Below are positions 34,966-43,669 of a DNA stretch of 43,926 bases, piece after piece. Both the position numbers and the translations under genes were made by a program. The notes under the pieces were generated by a model. The model was not told the DNA's origin. It ran no database searches and worked only from the letters and a program-made list of their open reading frames with translations. The stretch's first letter is position 1. Every line of letters starts with the position of its first letter. Source of the stretch: Peteryoungia aggregata LMG 23059 (lineage in GTDB: Bacteria > Pseudomonadota > Alphaproteobacteria > Rhizobiales > Rhizobiaceae); contig NZ_JAUSUW010000022.1 in the NCBI RefSeq assembly GCF_030814435.1, positions 1 to 43,926 on the forward strand, written 5' to 3'.

Positions 34966-36006
34966 ATGGATGACCAGACGCATATCAGGATGCTCCGTGA
35001 GAAGTATGAGAACGCTTCGGGCGGCGATATCTTTGATCCGCATTTCAAGAAGGTGGCAGAGGCCCAGTTTACCGGCGGCGATAAGCGGAAATGGCCGTTC
35101 GCGGGCGTGCCGACGCTGCTCGATGCCCCTTACAACCCGGATATCATCAACCTCCCGGACTTTGGCGGTATCGATGTTGCCCTGATCGGCGTTCCCATGG
35201 ACCTCGCCGTCACCAACCGCAACGGCAGCCGCTTCGGACCGCGGGCCTTGCGAAGCGTCGAGCGCGTAGGCCCCTATGACCATGTACTCCGGGTTTCGCC
35301 GATGAGCGAAATGAAGGTTGCCGATATCGGTGATGTGCCGATGCGCAGCCGTTACGATCTCGCGCAATGCCATGCCGATATCGAAGCCTTCTACCGCACC
35401 CTGGTTACAGCCGGCGTGAAGCCACTGAGCGTCGGTGGCGACCATTCGATCACCTCATCGATCCTGAAGGCGGTCGGCGCCCGGGAACCGGTGGGCATGA
35501 TCCACATTGACGCCCACTGCGACACGGCCGGTCCCTACGAAGGCACGAAATTCCAGCATGGCGGCCCGTTCCGCCTGGCAGTTCTGGACGGCGTCCTGAA
35601 CCCGCGCCGGACCATCCAGATCGGCATCCGTGGTGCGGCCGAATATCTCTGGGAGTTCTCCTACGAGAGTGGCATGACGGTCATCCATGCCGAGGAAGTG
35701 GGAGAAGCAAGCATCCCGCGCCTGATTGAAAAGGCCCGGCAGATCGTCGGTGACGGACCAACCTATGTGTCGTTCGACATCGACAGCGTTGATCCAGGCT
35801 TTGCACCCGGGACGGGAACGCCGGAGGTCGGCGGTCTGCAACCACGCGAAGTGCTGCAGATCCTGCGTGGGCTTGACGGCCTCAACATTATCGGTGGCGA
35901 TGTCGTCGAAGTCGCACCGCAATACGATTCGACCTCGAACACGGCCCATATCGCAGCGCAGGTCCTCCACACGATCCTGTGCCTGATGGCCAAGGCGCCG
36001 AAGTAA
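34966..36006 (+). CDS. Ureohydrolase (agmatinase/guanidino-acid hydrolase family)
   Basis: This 346-residue Mn-dependent enzyme of the arginase/agmatinase fold hydrolyses a guanidino group to urea and an amine. All metal ligands are present: H160 (GGDHS), D182, H184 and D186 (IDAHCDT), and D271 and D273 (SFDIDSVDPGFAPGTGTPE). The FQHGGPF loop helps shape the guanidino pocket. The length exceeds plain agmatinase by about 30 N-terminal residues, as in guanidinobutyrase and guanidinopropionase relatives. Its substrate (agmatine, guanidinobutyrate or another) cannot be decided by eye. It is divergent from the PotD-led operon, which supports a link to uptake of that amine. Confidence 0.92.
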   Translation: MDDQTHIRMLREKYENASGGDIFDPHFKKVAEAQFTGGDKRKWPFAGVPTLLDAPYNPDIINLPDFGGIDVALIGVPMDLAVTNRNGSRFGPRALRSVERVGPYDHVLRVSPMSEMKVADIGDVPMRSRYDLAQCHADIEAFYRTLVTAGVKPLSVGGDHSITSSILKAVGAREPVGMIHIDAHCDTAGPYEGTKFQHGGPFRLAVLDGVLNPRRTIQIGIRGAAEYLWEFSYESGMTVIHAEEVGEASIPRLIEKARQIVGDGPTYVSFDIDSVDPGFAPGTGTPEVGGLQPREVLQILRGLDGLNIIGGDVVEVAPQYDSTSNTAHIAAQVLHTILCLMAKAPK

Positions 36007-36116
36007 GGACGCAGGCGATCGGCAACGACCGCAGAACGTCCTTCGAAAAGACCGGAGGCCGCCGAACATCGGCGGCCTCGATCTCGTTGGGACTATACCG
36101 CCAGAAGGAACGTATG

Positions 36117-36671
36117 ATGGCCAAGACTGCCCTGCTGCTCATCGATTTTCAGAATGACTATTTCGAGAACGGTGCCTTCCCGCTGGTGGGCACGGAAGCT
36201 GCGGCCCAGAATGCCAAAGTGGCGCTCGACACGTTCCGCGGTCGGGCCGATCTGATCGTTCACGTCCGTCACCACGCCCTGGAAAGCGACGCGCCCTTCT
36301 TCGTCCCGGGCAGCCATGGCGCCGAGATCCATGAACAGGTGGCGCCGGCAGGCGACGAGATCGTTGTCACCAAGTCCCAGATCAACGTCTTCCTGGATAC
36401 CGATATCGACACGATCCTGCGTAACCACGGCGTCACTTCGGTGGTGGTTGTCGGCGCCATGAGCCACATGTGCGTCGATGCAGCTGTCCGCGCGGCATCG
36501 GACAAGGGCTATCAGGTAACGGTGCTGCATGACGCCGTCGCAACGCGTGACCTCGAGTTCGGTGATCAGCTCGTGCCGGCCAGTCAGGTTCACGCCGCCT
36601 TCATGTCTGCCCTCGCCTTCGCCTATGCCGAGGTGATCTCGGTCGACGAATACCTCAAGCGGCAGTCATAA
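36117..36671 (+). CDS. Isochorismatase-fold cysteine hydrolase
   Basis: This 184-residue hydrolase has the cysteine-hydrolase triad D10 (LLLIDFQNDY), K86 (VVTKSQINVF) and C119 (GAMSHMCVDAAVR). These enzymes (carbamoylases, nicotinamidase-like, biuret hydrolase-like) act on amide or ureido groups. The downstream ATG of the tandem ATGATG was taken because the AAGGAA ribosome-binding site then has a normal 6-base spacing; ATG 36114 is equally coding. The position after the ureohydrolase suggests it acts on a product or analogue of the same route. Confidence 0.9.
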   Translation: MAKTALLLIDFQNDYFENGAFPLVGTEAAAQNAKVALDTFRGRADLIVHVRHHALESDAPFFVPGSHGAEIHEQVAPAGDEIVVTKSQINVFLDTDIDTILRNHGVTSVVVVGAMSHMCVDAAVRAASDKGYQVTVLHDAVATRDLEFGDQLVPASQVHAAFMSALAFAYAEVISVDEYLKRQS

Positions 36672-36691
36672 CGGACTGCATCCCGGAATGT

Positions 36692-36714
36692 GGGACGCCA
36701 TGCCTTGGCGTCCC
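36692..36714. terminator. Bidirectional terminator hairpin between convergent genes
   Basis: GGGACGCC (36692-36699) pairs perfectly with GGCGTCCC (36707-36714) over a 7-base loop. It lies between the stop of the isochorismatase-fold hydrolase and the stop of the convergent sugar ATPase gene. Confidence 0.65.
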
Positions 36715-36722
36715 CGATCAAC

Positions 36723-37808
36723 CTAGCGGATGCGCAGACCGCTGGATGCGTCGAACAGAAGGGCCCTGCTCGGGTCAATGCCAATCGTCAGGCTATGTCC
36801 CGCCTTCAAGTTCTTGGCTTCTCTGATTTCGATGGTCAAAGGCTCGTCGCGGCCATGTTGAACATAGGCGAATGACGAGGCACCGAGATTCTCCAGCACA
36901 TCGAGGCGGACGGTCAGCCCTTCTGCCGAATTCAGCTTGAAGTGTTCCGGCCGAACGCCAAGCATCAACTTGTCTCCAAGCCCCGGAACGGCGCCTTTCA
37001 GGGACAGCGGAATGGTTGCAGTGGGGAAGTCATCCAAGCGGACCACAATATCTGACGCGCTGCTTGAGACCAGTGTCACGGGCAGAAAATTCATCTTCGG
37101 TGAACCGATGAAACCCGCAACGAAGAGATTGTCGGGATCCTCATAGAGCTCCATTGGCGCACCGACCTGTTCAATGCGGCCGGCTCGCAGCACGACGATG
37201 CGGTCCGCCAGGGTCATCGCCTCGACCTGGTCATGCGTCACATAGATCATGGTGGTGCCCAGCGACTGATGCAGCCTGGCAATTTCAAGCCGCATCTGAA
37301 CCCTGAGTTCCGCGTCGAGATTGGACAAGGGCTCATCGAACAGGAAGACATCCGGTTCGCGCACGATCGCACGCCCGATCGCCACTCGCTGACGTTGACC
37401 ACCGGAGAGTTGCCGCGGCCTGCGTTGCAGGAGCGGTTCGAGCTGCAGCGTGCGTGCAGCCGCCAGCACCCGCTCCCGCACCTCTTCCTTCGAGAAGCCG
37501 TTGATCTTCAGGCCGAAGCCCATGTTCTCCTCGACCGACATATGCGGATAAAGCGCATAGGACTGGAAGACCATGGCAACGCCGCGATCGGCAGGCGCCA
37601 CCTTTGTCATCTCCTGATCGCCGATGGAGAGGGCGCCCGAGGATATGTCTTCGAGACCCGCGATCATTCTTAAGAGTGTCGACTTACCGCATCCCGAGGG
37701 ACCGACGAACACGACGAACTCGCCATCGCGGATCGTCAGATCAACGCCATGGACGACATCGATCGCTCCATAGGATTTGCGGACCTTCTTCAGTTCCAGT
37801 CCAGCCAT
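36723..37808 (-). CDS. Sugar ABC transporter ATPase (MalK/UgpC family)
   Basis: This 361-residue ATPase has a Walker A (GPSGCGKST, 36-44), signature LSGGQ (134-138), Walker B (VFLFDEP, 154-160) and H-loop H192. A C-terminal TOBE regulatory part (about 235-361) follows. It resembles MalK/UgpC/SmoK in length and in QLSGGQRQRVAIGRAIVREP. The ATG at 37808 has a GAGGAGAAG site and gives the family start MAGLELKKV. It is the last gene of the alpha-galactoside-type operon. Confidence 0.92.
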   Translation of the reverse strand: MAGLELKKVRKSYGAIDVVHGVDLTIRDGEFVVFVGPSGCGKSTLLRMIAGLEDISSGALSIGDQEMTKVAPADRGVAMVFQSYALYPHMSVEENMGFGLKINGFSKEEVRERVLAAARTLQLEPLLQRRPRQLSGGQRQRVAIGRAIVREPDVFLFDEPLSNLDAELRVQMRLEIARLHQSLGTTMIYVTHDQVEAMTLADRIVVLRAGRIEQVGAPMELYEDPDNLFVAGFIGSPKMNFLPVTLVSSSASDIVVRLDDFPTATIPLSLKGAVPGLGDKLMLGVRPEHFKLNSAEGLTVRLDVLENLGASSFAYVQHGRDEPLTIEIREAKNLKAGHSLTIGIDPSRALLFDASSGLRIR

Positions 37809-37836
37809 GCTCTTCTCCTCCCTCGTCTCGTAATCA

Positions 37837-37859
37837 ACCGGGCGCAAATTGCGCCCGGT
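37837..37859 (-). other. Intercistronic stem-loop between the GH4 and ATPase genes
   Basis: ACCGGGCGCAA (37837-37847) and its complement (37849-37859) form an almost loop-free palindrome. It has no T-run on the minus strand. It may protect upstream mRNA or reduce expression of the ATPase. Confidence 0.55.
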
Positions 37860-37869
37860 CGGTTTGGCA

Positions 37870-39177
37870 TCAGCGCAGATTTTCGGGGATCCACTCACCG
37901 TGAGCCTTCAGGAGGTCGTCGGTCAGCGACCAGATCTGGTCGAGGTCGAGCTCGGCAGAGGTGTGTGGGTCAAGCATTGCGGCATGATAGATGTGCTCGC
38001 GCTTGCCGGTCACGATCGCCTCGACTGTCAGGGCCTGAACATTGATGTTCGTCTGCATGAGTGCGGCGAGGTGCGGTGGGATCGCGCCGATCCGTGTCGG
38101 CTGGATGCCATTGCGATCAACGACACAGGGCACTTCGACGCAGCAGCCTTCCGGCAGGTTCGAGATGATCTGGTCGTTCGGCACGTTGCCATAAACGACG
38201 GCGGGTTTGCCGGTGACCATGGCACGGATGATATGGGAACCATATTCCACGCTCCGCTCGATCGGGATCGTCTTGCTCGAATCCTGCAGATCCTTCGACA
38301 TGGTCTTCCAGTCGGCGATCTGCTTTTCACAGCGGCGCGGATACTCATCGAGAGGGATGTTGAAGCGTTCGATCAGGTCCTCACGACCCGTCTTAATGTA
38401 CCACGGCACATATTCTGCGAAATGTTCCGAACTCTCGGTAACGAAATAGCCGAGGCGCTTGAACATGTCGTAGCGAACCCGGTTGCCGTCAGGCACGCGG
38501 CCCTCTTCCATGACCTTGCGGATCAGCGGATAGAGATCCTCACCATTGCGCTCGAACTTGAGGTAGAACGCCATGTGGTTGATGCCGGCGACGAGGTAGT
38601 CGATTTCCTCGTAGGGCACCCCAATATCCTCTGCGAGTTCCTTGGCGGTATACGGAACAGAGTGGCAGAGGCCGACGGTCTTGATCTTCGACAGGCGGCT
38701 GAGGCCCCAGCAGTTCATTGCCATCGGGTTGGCATAGTTGATGTGCAGTGTATCCGGGCAGAGACGCTCCATGTCCTTCGACATTTCGGCAAGCACGGGA
38801 ACCGTGCGCAGCGCCCGCATGATGCCACCAATGCCGAGCGTATCGGCAATCGTCTGGCGCAGGCCGTATTTCTTCGGGGTCTCGAAATCGACGACGGTGC
38901 CCGGCTTGTAGCCGGCAACCTGGATCATGTTGATGCAGAAGTCAGCGCCGTCCATGGCTTTGGATCGGTCCGTGGTCGCGGTGATGCGCGCCGGGACATT
39001 CAGCTGCTGCTTGATCTTGTTGCCGACGGCGAGCGACTCGTTCAGCCGCTCTTCGTTGATGTCGTAAAGCACGATATCGACATCCTGCAGGTCTTCGAAC
39101 GAGAGGATGTCGCCCATCAGGTGCTTTGCGAACACGGTGCTACCGGCACCGATGAAAGTGATCTTGGGGGGACGCAT
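37870..39177 (-). CDS. melA: Glycoside hydrolase family 4, alpha-galactosidase type
   Basis: This 435-residue NAD- and Mn-dependent glycosidase of GH4 has an N-terminal Rossmann motif (GAGSTVF, 10-16). N150-P151 contact the sugar, the metal-site signature is C171-H172-S173-V174, and H201 lies in GINH. The tetrapeptide CHSV is the one reported for the alpha-galactosidases (MelA) of GH4, while alpha-glucosidases, alpha-glucuronidases and phospho-glycosidases carry other residues there. It would hydrolyse the imported alpha-galactoside in the cytoplasm by the GH4 oxidation-elimination route. It lies between the binding-protein and ATPase genes of the importer. Confidence 0.9.
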   Translation of the reverse strand: MRPPKITFIGAGSTVFAKHLMGDILSFEDLQDVDIVLYDINEERLNESLAVGNKIKQQLNVPARITATTDRSKAMDGADFCINMIQVAGYKPGTVVDFETPKKYGLRQTIADTLGIGGIMRALRTVPVLAEMSKDMERLCPDTLHINYANPMAMNCWGLSRLSKIKTVGLCHSVPYTAKELAEDIGVPYEEIDYLVAGINHMAFYLKFERNGEDLYPLIRKVMEEGRVPDGNRVRYDMFKRLGYFVTESSEHFAEYVPWYIKTGREDLIERFNIPLDEYPRRCEKQIADWKTMSKDLQDSSKTIPIERSVEYGSHIIRAMVTGKPAVVYGNVPNDQIISNLPEGCCVEVPCVVDRNGIQPTRIGAIPPHLAALMQTNINVQALTVEAIVTGKREHIYHAAMLDPHTSAELDLDQIWSLTDDLLKAHGEWIPENLR

Positions 39178-39237
39178 GGGGTTCTCCGGGGTAACCGGCG
39201 TCTTGGGCCACCGGTCTTGAAATAAGGTTGGTTAGGC

Positions 39238-39260
39238 CCGCGCCCACATCATGGGCGCGG
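39238..39260 (-). other. Intercistronic stem-loop after the sugar binding-protein gene
   Basis: CCGCGCCCA (39238-39246) pairs perfectly with TGGGCGCGG (39252-39260) over a 5-base loop, just after the binding-protein stop. It has no T-run on the minus strand, and is most likely an mRNA-stabilising or partial-termination hairpin. Confidence 0.7.
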
Positions 39261-39285
39261 CGCAAGGTCGTAGGGAGGGAAAGGC

Positions 39286-40602
39286 TCAGAAGAGGTTGTT
39301 CACCTCGTCATTTGCGGTTTTCAGGATCTCGGTCGGATCGCCCTGGTCGAGCATGACCTTCGAAACGGCAGTCGCGAAGATCGTGGAAATCTCCCCGCCA
39401 AAATCCGAGATCGGGAAGGGGAAGGTCGTCTCGGGCGTCGCCAGCAGGGTGAAGGCCGACACATCCAGCCCCTTGGCCTTGTGCGCCTCTTCGGCCAGTT
39501 TCGCGGCTTCCGGACGCGCCGGGAAGACAACACCCGCCTCACCGACAATCGCCTGGCATTCGGCCGAGCCGAGATACTGCACCCACTTCCAGGCCTCATC
39601 CTGATGCTTGGAACCGCTCCAGATGGAGTCCGCCAGACCGTTGAACATCGAACGGCGGCCCTCTGGTCCCTGCGCGAGCGGCGCAAAGCCGAATTCGAAC
39701 GGCGTGTTGTCGCGGTACGAATTGATCATCCAGGAACCATCCGGAACCAGGGCGGCCTTGCCCGCCGAGAAGAGACCGACGGCCTGGAGGTTGCCCGCCT
39801 GCTCCTGCGAAACGCTGAAGCCATGCTTCAACGAGAGATCACGCAGCCAGGTCAGCGTCTCCGCCAGCTTCGGATCGTCATAGAGATACTTCGTGCCCCA
39901 GGGCTGATCGATGAACTTCGCACCATAGGATGCAGCGAAGTGGCTCCACTGCGTCTGGCCATATCCATCGGCCGGATTGGTTGCCAGACCGTAGACCTCG
40001 ATGTTCTTCGGGTCGAAGCCTTCCTCGTTGCCCCGCTTGCCATTCTTGTCGATGGTGAGCTTGGCGAGGATCTGCTGGAAAGTCCCACCGTCCTTCGGGT
40101 TCCAGGTCATGTTGCGGAGGTCATCCTCCGTCACGCCCGCGTCGGCGAGCATCTTCTTGTTGTAGGCATAGGCGATCGTATCCCAGTCCTTCGGCAGACC
40201 GAACTGCTGGCCATCCTTGTTCCAGGCCTCGGCAAGACCCGGCAGATAGGCCTTCATGTCGACCTTGTCGGCGGCAATCTTCTCGGTGAGGTCGACCATG
40301 ACGCCATTGGCCAGGAATTCCGGGAACCGGCTCAGATGGTTGACAAAGACATCGGGTGCGGTGCCCGAGACGAAGCCCGTGGTCAACGTCTGCCAGTAAT
40401 TGTCCCAGCCATCCTGCTTGATGGAGATCTTGATACCCGGATTGGCGGCTTCGAACTTGTCGGCGCATTTGCGATAGACAGGCGCCTGGTTGCCGTCCCA
40501 CATCCAGTAGCTCAGCTCAACGTCAGCCGCTTGGGCAGAGGTTGCCAAAGCCCCCGCCAGCATGGTGGTCGACAACATGGTCGCGATTGCAGTTTTCATC
40601 AT
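39286..40602 (-). CDS. Periplasmic sugar-binding protein (SBP_bac_1 family)
   Basis: This 438-residue binding protein has a signal peptide (1-25, ending TSAQAAD). The mature part begins VELSYWMWDG, with DVFVNHLSRFPEFLANGVMVDL and KAALVPDGSWMI typical of the MalE/UgpB-like family. A GGAGGAG ribosome-binding site precedes GTG-ATG-ATG. The ATG at 40602 or 40599 is the likely start. It is the third gene of the LacI-controlled operon; the ligand is probably an alpha-galactoside such as melibiose or raffinose, by context with the GH4 enzyme. Confidence 0.92.
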   Translation of the reverse strand: MMKTAIATMLSTTMLAGALATSAQAADVELSYWMWDGNQAPVYRKCADKFEAANPGIKISIKQDGWDNYWQTLTTGFVSGTAPDVFVNHLSRFPEFLANGVMVDLTEKIAADKVDMKAYLPGLAEAWNKDGQQFGLPKDWDTIAYAYNKKMLADAGVTEDDLRNMTWNPKDGGTFQQILAKLTIDKNGKRGNEEGFDPKNIEVYGLATNPADGYGQTQWSHFAASYGAKFIDQPWGTKYLYDDPKLAETLTWLRDLSLKHGFSVSQEQAGNLQAVGLFSAGKAALVPDGSWMINSYRDNTPFEFGFAPLAQGPEGRRSMFNGLADSIWSGSKHQDEAWKWVQYLGSAECQAIVGEAGVVFPARPEAAKLAEEAHKAKGLDVSAFTLLATPETTFPFPISDFGGEISTIFATAVSKVMLDQGDPTEILKTANDEVNNLF

Positions 40603-40636
40603 CACTCCTCCTGATTTCCCGATGATTGATTGCGGG

Positions 40637-41509
40637 TTACTTCATCCCTGTCGTCTGCAGGGATTCCACGATGCGCCGTCCGAAGAAGGCGAGTACGAAC
40701 AGAACCGGTATGATCGAAAGGCTGACCGCAGCCATCAGCCCGGTCCAGTCAGGCGTGCCCTGCCCGGTCTGGCTGAGGAAGTCGGACAGCGCGACAGCCA
40801 TGACGCGCACGCTTTCATCGCGACCGGTGAGGAACGGCCAGAAAAACTCGTTCCAGGCATTGATGGTCAGCAGGATGGCGAGCGTTGCGATCGGCCCCTT
40901 TTGCAGCGGCAGCGCGATCTTCCAGAAGATCTGGAATGCGGAGCATCCATCAAGCTTCGCAGCCTCTTCGAGTTCCTTAGGCGACGAGATGAAGAACTGC
41001 CGCAGGAAGAAGATGGCGAACGGAGACATCAGGATCGATGGCGCAACCATGCCCTGGAAGGTGTTGATCCAGCCGAGCTCCTTCACGAGAATGAAGTTCG
41101 GGATGAACAGAACCATGGCCGGGATCATGGTCGCCGCGACAAAGGCATAGAAAAGTACCGAGCTGCCGGGAAACTTCATCCGCGCAAAGGCGTAACCGGC
41201 CAGAGCCGAGAAGAAGAGCTGTCCGCCGACGACCAGCACCGTGTAGATGACGCTGTTGCGCAGGGCCACGAGGAAGTTGATCGGCGAGGCATTGACCGAT
41301 GTCAGAACCACATCGGTCGGTAGGCCCATCACGCGGCTGAAATTTCCAAGGATCGCGTCCGGCGGCAGAAGTGCCGTGGATGTCTGGAAGATTTCCTGCG
41401 GATGGGTCAGCGCGGTTTTCAGCGCCATCCAGAGCGGCAGCAGCGAAATGAAGGCAAACACGCCAAGGACCGCGTAGCCGAGGATCGCCCAGGGGGAAAG
41501 TCTGTTCAT
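40637..41509 (-). CDS. Sugar ABC transporter permease (MalG/UgpE type)
   Basis: This 290-residue inner-membrane permease has six membrane segments and the EAA loop (SSPKELEEAAKLDGCSAFQIFWKIALPLQKGPIA). LPLWMALKTALTHPQEIF opens the family domain. The ATG at 41509 follows the first permease stop by 10 bases and begins MNRLSPWAI. The much longer frame upstream is a shadow of that gene. Confidence 0.92.
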   Translation of the reverse strand: MNRLSPWAILGYAVLGVFAFISLLPLWMALKTALTHPQEIFQTSTALLPPDAILGNFSRVMGLPTDVVLTSVNASPINFLVALRNSVIYTVLVVGGQLFFSALAGYAFARMKFPGSSVLFYAFVAATMIPAMVLFIPNFILVKELGWINTFQGMVAPSILMSPFAIFFLRQFFISSPKELEEAAKLDGCSAFQIFWKIALPLQKGPIATLAILLTINAWNEFFWPFLTGRDESVRVMAVALSDFLSQTGQGTPDWTGLMAAVSLSIIPVLFVLAFFGRRIVESLQTTGMK

Positions 41510-41519
41510 GACCGCCTCC

Positions 41520-42449
41520 TCACGCCAGGTCTGACTGCCCGCCACGCAAGACCCGCATCTGCAGGAGCGTGACGAGAATGAGGATCGTGAACAGGACCAT
41601 CGACGCGGCGGAGGCAAAGCCCATCCGGTTGAACCGGAATGCCTGCTCATAGATGTACCATAGGACGACGCGGGTCGATTCCGCGGGGCCACCGCCCTTG
41701 GTCGCGACCGCCACCACGTCGAAGATCTGGAAGGAACCGATGACGGATGTGACGAGGATGAAGGCAAGGACCGGCCGCAGCAGCGGCAGCGTGATGTGCC
41801 GGAACATCGTGAACTCGGATGCACCTTCCAGACGCGCCGCCTCGTAGAGATCCTTCGGGATCGCCTGCAGACCAGCGTAGAAGAGCAAAGCCGTCAGCCC
41901 CACATGCCGCCAGATCGATATGCCAGCGACAGAGATGAGTGCCTGGTCCGGAGAGCTTAGGAAACCCTGACGGGCCACGCCGATAAACTCCAGCCAATGG
42001 TTTGTCAGGCCAAGCAAGGGATCAAGCATCATCAGCCAGATCAGGGCAGCAACGACATTGGAGAGAAGATAGGGTGCGATGATGATCGCCCGCACGGTGA
42101 CGCCGCGCGCCAGTCGATCCGCCAGCACGGCAATCAGGAGACCGAGCGCTGTCTGTACCGGGATGTTGTAGACCACATAAAGCAGGGTCAGACGCAGCGA
42201 ATCCCAGAATTTCGGATCGGAAAAGAGACGGACATAATTGTCCAGGCCTATGAAGCGGGGTGCGCGCAGCATGTTCCAGTCGGTGAGACTGATCTCCATC
42301 GCCCGCACGGTGGGGAGAAGATAGAAGAGAACAAAGCCGGTCAGCGCCGGCAGGATGAAGAGATAGCCGACAACCCATTCGGGCAGCCGTCGCTTGCGCC
42401 GACCTTCGCGATTTCGACACGGTTTTCCAGATTCCGAAACGGTGACCAT
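41520..42449 (-). CDS. Sugar ABC transporter permease (MalF/UgpA type)
   Basis: This 309-residue inner-membrane permease starts with a basic N-terminus (RNREGRRKRRLPEW) and then six membrane segments. The EAA loop (IPKDLYEAARLEGASEFTMFRHITLPLLRP) contacts the ATPase. The ATG at 42449 has a GGGAGGA site; the frame upstream of it would add 12 residues without one. It is the first gene of the operon, directly downstream of the LacI operators. Confidence 0.92.
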   Translation of the reverse strand: MVTVSESGKPCRNREGRRKRRLPEWVVGYLFILPALTGFVLFYLLPTVRAMEISLTDWNMLRAPRFIGLDNYVRLFSDPKFWDSLRLTLLYVVYNIPVQTALGLLIAVLADRLARGVTVRAIIIAPYLLSNVVAALIWLMMLDPLLGLTNHWLEFIGVARQGFLSSPDQALISVAGISIWRHVGLTALLFYAGLQAIPKDLYEAARLEGASEFTMFRHITLPLLRPVLAFILVTSVIGSFQIFDVVAVATKGGGPAESTRVVLWYIYEQAFRFNRMGFASAASMVLFTILILVTLLQMRVLRGGQSDLA

Positions 42450-42479
42450 CAGTCCTCCCTCCACAATCAGCCCTCCAGC

Positions 42480-42524
42480 TGACACGTGTTATTCTCACTT
42501 AACACAATTACTAACACGTGTTAG
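42480..42524. promoter_or_regulatory. Two LacI-type operators in the divergent promoter
   Basis: CTAACACGTGTTAG (42511-42524) is a perfect 14-bp palindrome with a central CG, as LacI-family sites have. A second copy, GACACGTGTTA, covers 42481-42491. Their centres are 32 bp apart, about three helical turns, so two dimers could sit on one face. A half-site TAACAC lies between (42500-42505). They lie between the permease gene and lacI-like gene and can control both. Confidence 0.75.
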
Positions 42525-42628
42525 TATGGGTACGAGACGTTTGGACGATTGTCAATCGCCAACAGGGGTGCATAACGATCCGCGACAGGCTCTTTCGAGG
42601 GTGAACCAATCAGGGAGTAAAGACATTC

Positions 42629-43654
42629 ATGGTGCCCAAGGTAACCAGTTGGGACGTTGCGCGCATGGCAGGCGTCTCGCGCACGACGGTCTCGATGGTT
42701 CTCAACAAGTCGGAAACGGTCAGCCTTTCGGACGAGACCCGCCGTCGCGTGCTGCAGGCCGCCAGCGATCTCGGCTACAAGCCGAACTCCGCCGCCCGCA
42801 TGCTCGTCCGCGGCGATACGGAAACCATCGGGCTCATCATCTCCGACCCCGCCATCCTGCCGATTGACGCCTTTATCCCCCAACTCATGCACGGGATAAG
42901 CCAATGCAATCGCGAACACGGCTATCATGTCCTCCTCGAGGGGATCACGGCCGGGAACAGTGCAAACCCTTACGAAAGCATGGTGGAATCCCGCCGGATA
43001 GACGGCATGATCGTGCTCAATCCCCGCAGTGACGATCCCAATCTGCGCGATCTGATCGACCGCGGATATCCGGTGGTGCTCGTCGGCTCCGTACGGCATC
43101 CGGACGAACTGTCCGTGAACTTCACCACGAGCGAAGGCATATCCGCAGCGGTTGAGAACCTTGTCGGGCTAGGCCACCGGAAAATAGGAACAGTACCCTT
43201 CTGCAGAGCGGGTCTGATCGGAACGGACGTACGATTGGCCGTACTTCGACGAGAACTCGCCAATCACGGAATCGAGCTGCCGGACAGCCACGTCGAGCAC
43301 GCAAATTTCAGCGCCGAAAGCGGTCATCACGCCACACGCCGCCTGCTGGAGCGCCATCCGGACATTACGGCAATCATGGCCGGCAACGATACGATCGCCA
43401 TCGGCTGCATAAGCGCGGCCCATGCTCTCGGAAGATCGGTGCCCGAGCACCTGTCGCTCGTCGGTTTCGACAACCTTCCATTCTCGCCCTGGCTGACGCC
43501 CGCATTGACGACGATCAATGTCGACGCGTCCCTGCAGGGCAAGATTGCGGCAGAGCTTCTGATCAAGCGCCTGCGCGGCGAGCCAATCACGGAACGCCAG
43601 ATCAAGTTGCCGACAAGCCTTGTGCTGCGAGCCTCGACGGCACAAGTGACCTGA
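42629..43654 (+). CDS. LacI-family repressor of the sugar operon
   Basis: This 341-residue regulator has an N-terminal LacI HTH and hinge helix (residues 4-60: TSWDVARMAGVSRTTVSMVLNKS ... ETRRRVLQAASDLGYKPNSAARMLV). The sugar-binding core follows (TETIGLIISDP; GISAAVENLVGLGHRKIG; NDTIAIGCISAAHALGRSVPEHLSLVGFDNLP). It is divergent from the transporter/glycosidase operon, with palindromic sites between, so it is most likely the local repressor, relieved by the imported sugar or a product of it. Confidence 0.93.
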   Translation: MVPKVTSWDVARMAGVSRTTVSMVLNKSETVSLSDETRRRVLQAASDLGYKPNSAARMLVRGDTETIGLIISDPAILPIDAFIPQLMHGISQCNREHGYHVLLEGITAGNSANPYESMVESRRIDGMIVLNPRSDDPNLRDLIDRGYPVVLVGSVRHPDELSVNFTTSEGISAAVENLVGLGHRKIGTVPFCRAGLIGTDVRLAVLRRELANHGIELPDSHVEHANFSAESGHHATRRLLERHPDITAIMAGNDTIAIGCISAAHALGRSVPEHLSLVGFDNLPFSPWLTPALTTINVDASLQGKIAAELLIKRLRGEPITERQIKLPTSLVLRASTAQVT

Positions 43655-43669
43655 GACCCGACTGTTCTC

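Noticed and set aside
37849..39225. 458-codon plus-strand open frame
   Set aside because: It mirrors the GH4 gene on the other strand, which has clear catalytic motifs; no motif is present in this frame.
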